A stretch of 64,000 bases of DNA. Source: Erodium maritimum. Taxonomy: Eukaryota; Streptophyta; Magnoliopsida; Geraniales; Geraniaceae. The DNA lies in contig OY997589.1 of assembly GCA_963921825.1 (NCBI GenBank), forward strand, positions 43,224,638-43,288,637. Reading direction: 5' to 3'. Each line of letters starts with the position of its first letter. Within the stretch, counting starts at the first letter, position 1. Position numbers and translations under genes: made by a program. The notes beneath the pieces were generated by a model that was not told where the DNA came from, did no database searches, and saw nothing but the letters and a program-made list of their open reading frames with translations. This document shows, piece after piece, positions 11,494-22,038 of the stretch.

Positions 11494-12082
11494 TCGTCTG
11501 TCACGCCCCAATTTCAGTAAAACCGAACTAGGGACGCGAACATTTAAAATAATAAAACCGTTTGAAATCTGTTTTGAATAAACACTTTAAAATCACCATT
11601 TGTTCAACAAAATAATATTTACAACTCAAAATCAGTCCCAACAAGTGGACAAAACAAGGTATCCGTCACTAGACTCAAAAGTAAAACCCAAAATCCCGCT
11701 CCTAGCTCTTCAAGCTTCAGAAGCTCACCTAGTCCAACCTGCGACTGGTACCTGTAGGAAAAGCAGCTAGGGGTGAGCGTTCGCTCACCACCATGGATAA
11801 CAGACTGACTACGGCATAATTAGCAAACAATGTCGGTAACACCAACAACACACTCAACACCGGGGAACATTATCCCCAACCCAAGTACTCCGACTGAATG
11901 CACGCCCACTGTTACCTTCCTTGACCAACTCAACACTCTGACACGTAAAGTAGACCCGACACAACGATAACGAACCCTTCCAAAGACTCAAAAGACCACC
12001 ACGCAACACCCAAGATCACAAAGGATCACACACCAAACAAGATCACAAAGGATCGCATACCAGCTGCCATCTGCTCAGTGCC

Positions 12083-12278
12083 AAGAACGCTCGCAACCTC
12101 CCGAGACTCTAACTCGGTCAGGCCAGCCAAAGAACGCTCGCAACCTCCCGAGACTCTAACTCGGTCAGGCCATCCGAAGAACGCTCACAACCTCCCGAGA
12201 CTCTAACTCGGTCAGGCCAGCCGAAGAATGCTCGCAACTTATCGAGACTCTAACTCGTAAGCCAGCCAAAGAATGCTC
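12083..12278 (-). repeat. 47-bp tandem repeat in element B LTR
   Basis: Units with AAGAACGCTCGCAACCTCCC start near 12083, 12130, 12177, 12224 and 12269 (last one partial). The same array recurs in the other LTR at about 18050-18245. Confidence 0.9.
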
Positions 12279-12474
12279 ACAAACCCAAACCACACACGCG
12301 CGGCCAGGACCCCTTTATTGACGGGCGGGCCCCCCTACCCCGTCTGAAAATGCAGACGCGTGTGCTCGTGGACCCCCGTTTCATGAAGCGGGCCCCCAAC
12401 CTCAAATAACCACAATCACAATCACAATCACAATCACAACCAAGTTCAACAACCAGTAACAACGCAGGTTCAAC

Positions 12475-13035
12475 ACTCACCGGCACTCATGGCCACCCAA
12501 GACACCAACAGTAAAACACGGACTCAACAACCCCACAGGCTATCACGGCCTCCCAAGATACACCAACAGTAAAACACGGACTCAACAGCCCCACAGGCAC
12601 TCACGGCCTCCCAAGATACACCAACAGTAACTCACGGGCTCAACAACCCCACGGGCACTCACGGTCATTCAAACCACCAACAGTAATTTATGGGCTCAAC
12701 AACCCCACAAGCACTCACGGCCTCTCAAAACTACCAACAGTCACTCACGGGCTCAACAACCCCACAGGCACTCACGGCCTCCCAAGACACACAAACAGTA
12801 ACTCACAGGCTCAACAACCCTACAGGCACTCACGGCCTCCCAAGACACACCGCCAATAAAGACACGGGTTCAACAACCCCATGGTCACTCATGGCCACCC
12901 AAAGCACCAAAGGTAAACACACTAGTTCAACAACCCCACGGGCACTCATGGCCACCCAAAACACCAAAGGTAAAGACACGGATTCAACAACCCCACGGGC
13001 ACTCATGGCCACCCAAAACTCAACAATAATACACG
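12475..13035 (-). repeat. Roughly 60-bp degenerate tandem array in element B LTR
   Basis: About nine imperfect units contain GGCACTCACGGCCTCCCAAG followed by GGGCTCAACAACCCCACAGG-type text. The equivalent array in the other LTR is at about 18440-18985. Frames across it give low-complexity Thr/Pro/Gln strings and are not genes. Confidence 0.88.
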
Positions 13036-14703
13036 GGCCCTCAAGGCCACCAAAGACACAAAAATACACAATCAACCTCCAGCATAACCAATGCCTCCAA
13101 CAGTCCTAATATCAACAGTTTCACAATCAACCTCCGGGCATGGTCATATGCCTCCAGTACTCCTAATCTCGATAAGTTCGCAATCAACCTCCGGCCATGG
13201 TCATATGCCTCCAGTAATTCTAATATCGCTAAGTTCTCTGCTCCTACGACACTACTAAGTGTCACATGCATTTCTACTGTTAACTTTCCCTAGTCAGGGC
13301 TGAGATCCGGCTACTTTTCCCTACCTCGTGCGTGTTCTCCAAAAGCCAACCAACGAGCTCCGGTGTGATCTCAGTCACTCACCCAGCTTTCCCTTTCCTC
13401 AGTCCGCGGCACGATCTAAAAGAACACAATTTTAAACGCTTTTAAACTTGCAGGCATAATGCTGAATTTTAATAAACCTGATGCCCAAAAGTAACCCCGA
13501 CAATGTCGATCGCTCCCAAACTCCCCAATTACTCGACATTGTCGATATTGGACCCATAAAGGCCCGATTCGCCCGACATGGCGAATCTGCCCGGGTTTTG
13601 GAAATGCCCTTCCAGGGCTCCAAAAATTCCCGTTTTCGTTTCTACGGTCTTAGAATAATTCAAGGGTGCCAATGCACTTGACGGAATCGAATTCCGACTT
13701 CAGAGTCAATTAATTGACGTTTAAAGTTTCTAAACCCGATAAATACAACCTTTGCATTTTAATTCCAATTTTCGATCCGATTGTGGATTAATGACCCGGG
13801 GAATGTTCTAAACCACCCGAACACGAAAACCCGATACTCGGGCATGTGGGCCCCACCCGGCCACAATTAGGAAAATTTCCTTTTCACCCCAAAACGTTCC
13901 TAACGAACCCCAAACCTCAACCATTCATCTTTAAACCAATTCTAACCAAAACCCAACCATAATCAAACCGTTTAAACTCAAACCCTAAAATTTCAAACGT
14001 ACCAAAACGAAAATCGGTTAGGTGCTCACCGTATAGAATGACGGGGTGAGCTCGATTCTTCAACCGTTGAGACGACCCGTCGGTCGGATTGTCGGGAAAT
14101 CACAAAACTCTAACCTTTCTTTTTCCTTTTCCTCCTCTTTCTTGTCTCCACTTTCTCTCTCTACACAACTCTCCTTTTCTGAAATGGCCGTGTACTTCCT
14201 TCTCTCATTCTCTTTTAATTTGTTTTAAAAACCAAAACTAACACTTAATTACAAACTACCCCTCACATGTCTCATCTTTTGTTTTGTTCAATAAACCTAA
14301 CACCACCACATATTTGACAAGTGTCAAGTGGGTCCCACACCTTTTTGGGAAAATATCTATCTTCTAGATATTTTCCAATCAGATTCGCGAAATTCGGACG
14401 TTTCGGGCCCCGAACGGGCACTTTTTCCAAGAAATTACGAAACTTGGCGGGCTACAAGGAAAAGGCTCAACTAAGACCGCTGCAACGACGCCTAAGCTTT
14501 TTGGATCCAAAACGGTCCTCGAATGGACCAAAATGTCGCTCGGTTGACTTTTCCAACGAAAAGTCAACATTTCCCAAATTGATCAGAAAGTTGCCCTGAG
14601 TCCCCCGGAACTCACTTAAGTTCAATTCAGTGTCTGCTCAAAATTTTTAAATTTTCCTGTTTTTCGCAGGTTTGACTGGCGTTGACCGGGAGTGGTTATT
14701 ACA

Positions 14704-16068
14704 GTCTACCCCCTTAAAGGAATTTCGTCCGCGAAATTTTAAACAGACATACCTCGGGAGTCGAACAAGTCGGGGTACTTCGCGCGGACCTCGTCCTTGC
14801 GTTCCCAAGTCGACTCAACCTCGTGGCGTCGCCACAACACCAGTTCTAAGCGAATAAACTTTCCGCGCAGGACCTGCTCTCGTGGATCCCTTTCCCACAT
14901 CGGTTTCTCCTTATACGGGACATCACCTTGTTACCTCGACATCTGCCCACTCAGTGACGTACTCAAGACCTCGAAAGGCTCGACACACCGCGGGGCTAAC
15001 CCGCCTCCCCCGCGGTTGAAACGCACCAGTCCACCTTTCAGACTCACCTCCAGGGATACATGATCACCGACTGCTGACTCGAGAGGTCGGCGCCGTCTGT
15101 TAGTACAGATCCTGCTGACTCTGCGCGGTCTTCAACCGCTCATGCTTCGGCACGATCGACTCAGCTGTCTCTTGGTCCAGTTCTAGACCCAGTAAACTCT
15201 TATTCCTCACTTCTGCCCAGCACACGGGCGATCGACACGACCTACCATACAACGTTCCGAACGGTGCCATCATGATACTGGCCTGAAAGCTGTTGTTGTA
15301 GGCGAACTCGGCTAACCGCTCACGAAACCCATCGTGACGTGCCCCCCATTTCCACTGTGCAAACCGCAGTGGCTGCAATAATCCAGCGGGAAGCTGTTGT
15401 TCGGCTCTCACCTGCCGATAAGTGAGGCATCGTGATACTAACTCCGCGACCGTTCCACTAGACATGCCACCTGATGTCGCGCTCCTCTTAGTGCTACCCA
15501 CGTGCACTGTCAGACGCGAATGCTGCGACTCTCGCAGCTCGTTGCCAGTAACAGTCGGTATTGGCTCGGCACTTCGCCATCCAATCCATCCCCAAGATTA
15601 CGTTTAAAGGTTGTCATTTCGTAAGTATCCTTCCCACGGATGCACGCACAAGCTCAGTCGCTACCGATCCTCCCGGATCCTCGCAGTCTCTCTAAGACCT
15701 CGCTCCACTACCGTCGTCGTGCCTACCAACTCCGAACATACCCGATCCTTGGGGTAAGGACTCGACCCAGCATCAGAGCTCTTGAGCCCTCTCTCGAATC
15801 TCCTGTATCGGTTCGCTTCTCCAACTCCGCAGGCACGACAGACCGTAGTCAACACCACACCACCACCAACCGGCGTGTCCAGACGCAGGGTGGACTCAAC
15901 GGCTCTAAAATCAGCACAACTCGACGAAGCAAACGAGTGTGACGCCCCGTTACCCAACAGACATGACGCCCAAAACAGAGACCGAATAACCATTCCAATA
16001 GTCACCCCGATGAGGTCTAGTGTAACCCTCACACGGTCCTCTATGCACTTACTTGTAACTTTCCGCAA
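14704..16068 (-). pseudogene. Compacted pol remnant of element B (protease, integrase, chromodomain pieces)
   Basis: Minus-strand fragments of a Tekay-type polyprotein lie side by side in the wrong proportions. Around 15850-15960 is a protease piece (GASHSFASSSC and LDTPVGGGVV) whose active-site Asp appears lost. Around 15670-15740 is a gag-like piece (ELVGTTTVVERGL), out of normal order. Around 15560-15620 is a second protease piece (EMTTFKRNLG). From 15100 to 15507 are the end of the integrase zinc finger (ELVSRCLTYRQV) and a far-downstream integrase segment (LAEFAYNNSFQAS, LYGRSCRSPVCW), with most of the catalytic core deleted. From about 14770 to 15060 are the integrase C-terminus and a chromodomain-like tail (LVLWRRHEVESTWERKDEV). 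RT and RNase H are absent. The frames carry several stops. Confidence 0.78.
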
Positions 16069-17466
16069 CCAAACCAGTGTTCGCTACTCGTCCCTTGCGG
16101 GAAAAGTAGTAAAGAGGATGAGCGTTATACTCACCTCCACGGACACCCGTTCGATTATGGCATACTAGTAACGCACTAAAGACTTACCGATCTAACCAGG
16201 GCAACCCACTACCTCAAAACCTGATGCCAACGTCACACTGCTCCCGCTATCAACACCTCACGTACTCGCTCATGTAAGATAAACCTCGACACGGGAAACA
16301 CGTCCTTAATTCATCAAATCACTATTGCTCGCAGCCTTGATACTCTAGTTACTCAATCATGTAGGGAACCTCAAACAACGCACTCACGTGAAGGAAACCT
16401 CAAACCACCCGTTCACGCGAGGGGAACCTCGAACACCCGTTCACCTAGGGGAAACCTAGTTCGTATGGCGCCACAGCGCACCAACCCTAACCCCTCTCCG
16501 TGGCGTGACTCTCACACCGAGGCGCTATAACACTACCGCAGGTTATTGATGAGTCTCGAACCCAAGACCTCATCCCTTAACACCGAACTTGCGACCTGTA
16601 CACCCAACACAACCGTGAACACCGCCACGCAAAGCCAACACTCAAATTGTACAATTAAGATGGTGAGAAGGACAGGGATCACGGACCCGTGACAGACCCC
16701 GTCACGGTTGGGATCACGGTGCCGTGACAAAAACCTAAAATTCGCCAAATCACTCTGGTCCGTCACGGATCCGTGACAGGATCAGTGACGCTCGCGCAGA
16801 CTTGTTTTCCAAACTCGGTTCCAACTTGAATCTTAACCCGTTTTAACCCTAAAATTAGCCTTAAACGACACACACGCTTGACCACCAATTCAGCAAACAC
16901 ACGCGCCACGACTCACCGACAAATCAAGTCATCCAACCTCAACCAAACACAAGCCGACACGGCCAAACAACAACACAACAACACTCGCCCATCGGGCCAA
17001 CCAATACCGAACCACGCCCACCGGGCCAACCAAAATCAAAACCCGCCCACAGGGCCAATCAAAATCAAACACGCCCTCAGGGCCAATCAAAATTTTAAAA
17101 CGCGTCCACTGGGCCAACCAATTTTAAAACTTTCTCCACTTCATTAAAAATCTCATTTCTTGACATCAGGTAGTTACAACCCGGTCCAGGCGTCCCCGAA
17201 CTATATTGTACCCATTTGATGTCAACACCGTCACGCTCGACTACAGGGGCGCCCCTGAGTCGAGTCGCAACAGTTAAAAATGTTTCACGCAGCAACACAC
17301 AAACAGTATGCCAGTAACCCCGTACTGCACATACACACCAACACAACGGGTCTACACACGGTTCCGACATGCGTACCCAACGCACGACGGGACTTTACTG
17401 ACTCGACCCTTCCCACCTAATTGACGTACAGTCCGAGGTGTGAAACCTCGAGCTCTGACACCAAGT
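16069..17466 (-). other. 5' leader of element B
   Basis: This untranslated stretch between the 5' LTR and the pol remnant is related to the leader of element A. It holds the primer-binding site (17452-17463), short repeats with CCCACCGGGCCAACCAA-like units (16985-17125) and a GTCACGG/CCGTGAC cluster (16676-16790). No plausible gene is seen. Confidence 0.7.
16676..16790. repeat. GTCACGG / CCGTGAC palindrome cluster
   Basis: Repeated copies of CCGTGAC and its complement GTCACGG occur, including the perfect 16-bp palindrome GTCACGGATCCGTGAC at 16762-16777. A longer cluster of the same heptamer is in an unrelated LTR at 58291-58460. Confidence 0.85.
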
Positions 17467-20400
17467 TGTCACGCCCCAATTTCAGTAAAACCGAACTAGG
17501 GACGCGAACATTTAAAATAATAAAACCGTTTGAAACCTGTTTTGAATAAACACTTTAAAATCACCATCTGTTCAACAAAATAATATTTACAACTCAAAAT
17601 CAGTCCCAACAAGTGGACAAAACAAGGTATCCGTCACTAGACTCAAAAGTAAAACCCAGAATCCCGCTCCTAGCTCTTCAAGCTTCAGAAGCTCACCTAG
17701 TCCAACCTGCGACTGATACCTGTAGGAAAAGCAGCTAGGGGTGAGCGTTCGCTCACCACCATGGATAACAGACTGACTACGGCATAATTAGTAGACAATG
17801 CCGGTAACACCAACAACACACTCAACACCGGGGAACACTATCCCCAACCCAAGTACTCCGACTGAACGCACGCCCACTGTTACCTTCCTTGACCAACTCA
17901 ACACTCTGACACGTAAAGTAGACCCGACACAACGATCACGACACCTTCCAAGGACTCAAAAGACCACCACGCAACACCCAAGATCTCAAAGGATCGCACA
18001 CCAAACAAGATCACAAAGGATCGCATACCAGCTGCCATCTGCTCAGTGTCAAGAACGCTTGCAACCTCCCGAGACTCTAACTCGGTCAGGCCAGCCAAAG
18101 AACATTCGCAACCTCCCGAGACTCTAACTCGGTCAGGCCAGCCGAAGAACGCTCGCAACCTCCCGAGACTTTAACTCGGTCAGGCCAGCCGAAGAATGCT
18201 CGCAACTTATCGAGACTCTAACTCGTAAGCCAGCCAAAGAATGCTCACAAACCCAAACCACACACGCGCGGCCAGGACCCCTTTATTGACGGGCGGGCCC
18301 CCCTACCCTGTCTGAACATGCAGACGCGTGTGCTCGTGGACCCCTGTTTCATGAAGCGGGCCCCCAACCTCAAGTAACCACAATCACAATCACAATCACA
18401 AGCAAGTTCAACAACCAGTAACAACGCAGGTTCAACACTCACCGGCACTCATGGCCACCCAAGACACAAACAGTAAAACACGGACTCAACAGCCCCACAG
18501 GCACTCATGGCCTCCCAAGATACACCAACAGTAAAACACGGACTCAACAGCCCCACAGGCACTCACGGCCTCCCAAGATACACCAACGGTAACTCACGGG
18601 CTCAACAACCCCACGGGCACTCACGGCCACTCAAACCACCAACAGTAATTTACGGGCTCAACAACCCCACATGCACTCACGGCCTCTCAAAACTACCAAC
18701 AGTCACTCACGGGCTCAACAACCCCACAGGCACTCACGGCCTCGCAAGACACATAAACAGTAACTCACGGGCTCAACAACCCTACAGGCACTCACGGCCT
18801 CCCAAGACACACCGCTAATAAAGACACGGGTTCAACAACCCCACGGTCACTCATGGCCACCCAAAGCACCAAAGGTAAAGACACGAGTTCAACAACCCCA
18901 CGGGCACTCATGGCCACCCAAAACACCAAAGGTAAAGACACGGGTTCAACAACCCCACGGGCACTCATGGCCACCCAAAACTCAACAATAATACACGGGC
19001 CCTCAAGGCCACCAAAGACACAAAAATACACAATCAACCTCCGGCATAACCAATGCCTCCAACAGTCCTAATATCAACAGTTTAACAATCAACCTCCGGG
19101 CATGGTCATATGCCTCCAATACTCCTAATCTCGATAAGTTCGCAATCAACCTCCGGGCATGGTCATATGCCTCCAGTAATTCTAATATCGCTAAGTTCTC
19201 TGCTCCTACGACACTACTAAGTGTCACATGCTTTTCCAATAATCATCACGTTCCCGTACCATGCTTTTCTAATACTCAAATAAACCTACTTAACCCACGA
19301 CACCCAGTGTCACATGCATTTCTACTGTTAACTTTCCCTAGTCAGGGCTGAGATCCGGCTACTTTTCCCTACCTCGTGCGTGTTCTCCAAAAGCCAACCA
19401 ACGAGCTCCGGTATGATCTCAGTCACTCACTCAGCTTTCCCTTTCCTCGGTCCGCGGCACGATCTAAAAGAACACAATTTTAAACGCTTTTAAGCTTGCA
19501 GGCATAATGCTGAATTTTAATAAACCTGATGCCCAAAAGTAACCCCGACAATGTTGATCGCTCCCAAACTCACCAATTACTCGACATTGTCGATATTGGA
19601 CCCGTAAAGGCCCGATTCGCCCGACATGGCGAATCTGCCCGGGTTTTGGAAATGCCCTTCCAGGGCTCCAAAAATTCCCGGTTTCGTTTCTACGGTCGTA
19701 GAATAATTCAAGGGTCCCAATGCACTTGACGGAATCGAATTCCGACTTCAGAGTCAATTAATTGACGTTTAAAGTTTCTAAACCCGATAAATACAACCTT
19801 TGCATTTTAATTCCAATTTTCGATCCGGTTGTGGATTAATGACCCGGGGAATGTTCTAAACCACCCGAACACGAAAACCCGATACTCGGGCATGTGGGCC
19901 CCACCCGGCCACAATTAGGAAAATTTCCTTTTCGCCCCAAAACGTTCCTAACGAACCCCAAACCTCAACCATTCATCTTTAAACCAATTCTAACCAAAAC
20001 CCAACCATAATCAAACCGTTTAAACTCAAACCCTAAAATTTCAAACGTACCAAAACGAAAATCGGTTAGGTGCTCACCGTAGAGAATGACGGGGTGAGCT
20101 CGATTCTTCAAGCGTTGAGACGATCCGTCGGTCGGATTGTCAGGAAATCACAAAACTCTAACCTTTCTCCTTTCTTTTTTCTTTTCCTCCTTCTCTTTCT
20201 TCTCTCCACTTTCTCTCTCTACACAACTCTCCTTTTCTGAAATGGCCGTGTACTTCCTTCTCTCATTCTCTTTTAATTTGTTTTAAAAACCAAAACTAAC
20301 ACTTAATTACAAACTACCCCTCACATGTCGCATCTTTTGTTTTGTTCAATAAACCTAACACCACCACATATTTGACAAGTGTCAAGTGGGTCCCACACCT

Positions 20401-20813
20401 TTTTGGGAAAATATCTATCTTCTAGATATTTTCCAATCAGATTCGCGAAATTCGGACGTTTCGGGCCCCGAACGGGCACTTTTTCCAAGAAATTACGAAA
20501 CTTGGCGGGCTACAAGGAAAAGGCTCAACTAAGACCGCTGCAACGACGCCTAAGCTTTTTGGATCCAAAACGGTCCTCGAATGGACCAAAATGTCGCTCG
20601 GTTGACTTTTCCAACGAAAAGTCAACATTTCCCAAATTGATCAGAAAGTTGCCCTGAGTCCCCCGGAACTCACTTTGGTCAATATCGGGGTCAACTTAAG
20701 TCCAACATGACCATCGGGGTCCAATTCCGGTTCAATTCAGTGTCTGCTCAAATTTTTTAAATTTTCCTGTTTTTCGCAGGTTTGACTGGCGTTGACTGGG
20801 AGTGGTTATTACA
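17467..20813 (-). repeat. 5' LTR of element B (3,347 bp)
   Basis: This is the partner of 11499-14703. It begins TGTCACGCCCC at 17467 and ends GGTTATTACA at 20813, followed by target duplication copy TCGTC. The inverted repeat is at 17740-17757. Confidence 0.95.
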
Positions 20814-22033
20814 TCGTCACTCACCTCGATCTGTTTGAGAAGGATGTCCTTGCCATGTATTTGAGTAATCTGAGCCTAGAGATTGAGGATGGGGTTCGCA
20901 TGCATTTCCCGAAATATATCACCCAGGCGTTGTTGATGGACAAAAGACTGGAAAAGAGGAAACTTTCCTCTGTTTTCAGCCCCAAATCCTTCTCGCCTCC
21001 TAGCTATACACCTCCCACTTCCCGTTTCCCCACTCCATACAACCCAAAACCTCTCCCACCATCACAGACCTCCAGACCACCACCACACCCACATACAAAA
21101 CCCAGCTTTACCCCAAACCCCAGAGCTCCAACTCAAGCCCAACGCCAGCTCAGAGACGAGCGTTTCAGGAAGGGTCTCTGCGTTTGGTGCGACAATTAAT
21201 ACAATCGTGAGCACCGCTGCACCAAATCCCAATTGTTTCACATGTTGGTCGATTGTGATGGTGACTATCAATCGACCGGAGAAGAGTTTTGTGGATTGTT
21301 TGGCCACTTTGGACCCTTTCCCAGACGAATATTCCATGGCCTCTAGCAACGAACCAATCATCTCACTCCATGCCTTGCTAGGCACGTCTGGTTTCTAGAC
21401 AATGAAGCTCCAAGGGTCTTTCGGATCACACTCCATCATTATCCTGGTAGACTCCGGCACCACGCACAATTTCGTGCACTCCACATTGGCCAAGAGATTG
21501 GGTCACAGAGCTCTCCATACGCAGAACATTCGTGTCTCGGTCGCCAATGGTGCCACAATGATGTATGCATCCAGGTATGAATCCCTTCCTTGGACGATGC
21601 ACGGTTTTTCATTTTCTTCTGATTTCCTTGCTCTTCCAATTCATGGGTGTGATGTGGTACTGGGAATCCAATGGTTGAGCACCCTGGGACCGATCCTCTG
21701 GGATTTCAAGAGCTTGACGATGGAGTTCACTTACGCGGGCTTGGCTATCCGCTTGTTGGGCTTGGGCTCGGGCGAATTTTGTGGGCCTCATCTCGCCAAT
21801 GTAACAAGTTATCCTCATTGGGCTTCTCCTCTCACTCCTTGGCCCTGTCCATAATATCGCCAAGCCCAGCACCCATTGGGGGATCTTCAGAGGGCTCAAC
21901 CCCTCTCCCATCTCAGATTCAGTCTCTTCTATCGGACTTCGAGTTCCTCTTCACTGCCTCGACGGAGCTCCCTCCTCAGCGATCCCACGTCCATGTTATA
22001 GCCTTTATTCAGGGGGCTAAGCCAGTAAAGATC
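20814..22033 (+). pseudogene. Element C gag C-terminus, zinc knuckle and protease
   Basis: The reading of element C resumes after nested element B. Capsid text (LFEKDVLAMYLSNLSLEIED) leads through a Pro-rich linker to a zinc-knuckle remnant (GLCVWCDN, then a stop, then YNREHRC). From 21402 a 150-codon frame holds the retroviral-type aspartyl protease with the active-site triad DSG in ILVDSGTTHNFV and the later GIQWLSTLGPILWDF segment that leads into RT. The reading frame is broken by stops near 21199 and 21398 and shifts near 21750. The last part (LLSDFEFLFTASTELPPQR) is the linker into RT, cut at 22038 by solo LTR D. Confidence 0.85.
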
Positions 22034-22038
22034 CGCCC

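Larger units (their letters stand above)
11499..14703 (-). repeat. 3' LTR of element B (3,205 bp)
   Basis: This is nearly identical over long stretches to 17467-20813 but lacks two blocks present there, about 85 bp (19229-19315) and about 59 bp (20676-20735). It contains the inverted repeat at 11772-11789, a 47-bp tandem array (12083-12278) and a roughly 60-bp array (12475-13035). Confidence 0.95.
11499..20813 (-). mobile_element. Non-autonomous Tekay-like gypsy element B nested in element C gag
   Basis: A 9,315-bp minus-strand element has its target duplication TCGTC at 11494-11498 and 20814-20818. The LTRs are 11499-14703 (3' LTR in element orientation) and 17467-20813 (5' LTR). They begin TGTCACGCCCC on the plus strand and end GGTTATTACA. 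The internal part is only 2,763 bp. A primer-binding site (reverse complement of 17452-17463, TGGTGTCAGAGC) and a purine-rich tract with AAGGGGGTAGAC (reverse complement of 14704-14716) are present. Reverse transcriptase and RNase H are missing, so it must have depended on a relative, or it decayed after insertion. Confidence 0.95.

Noticed and set aside
12690..13109. 139-codon Thr/Pro/Gln-rich ORF and its copy near 18507-19071
   Set aside because: Both are readings of the ~60-bp tandem array in element B LTRs.
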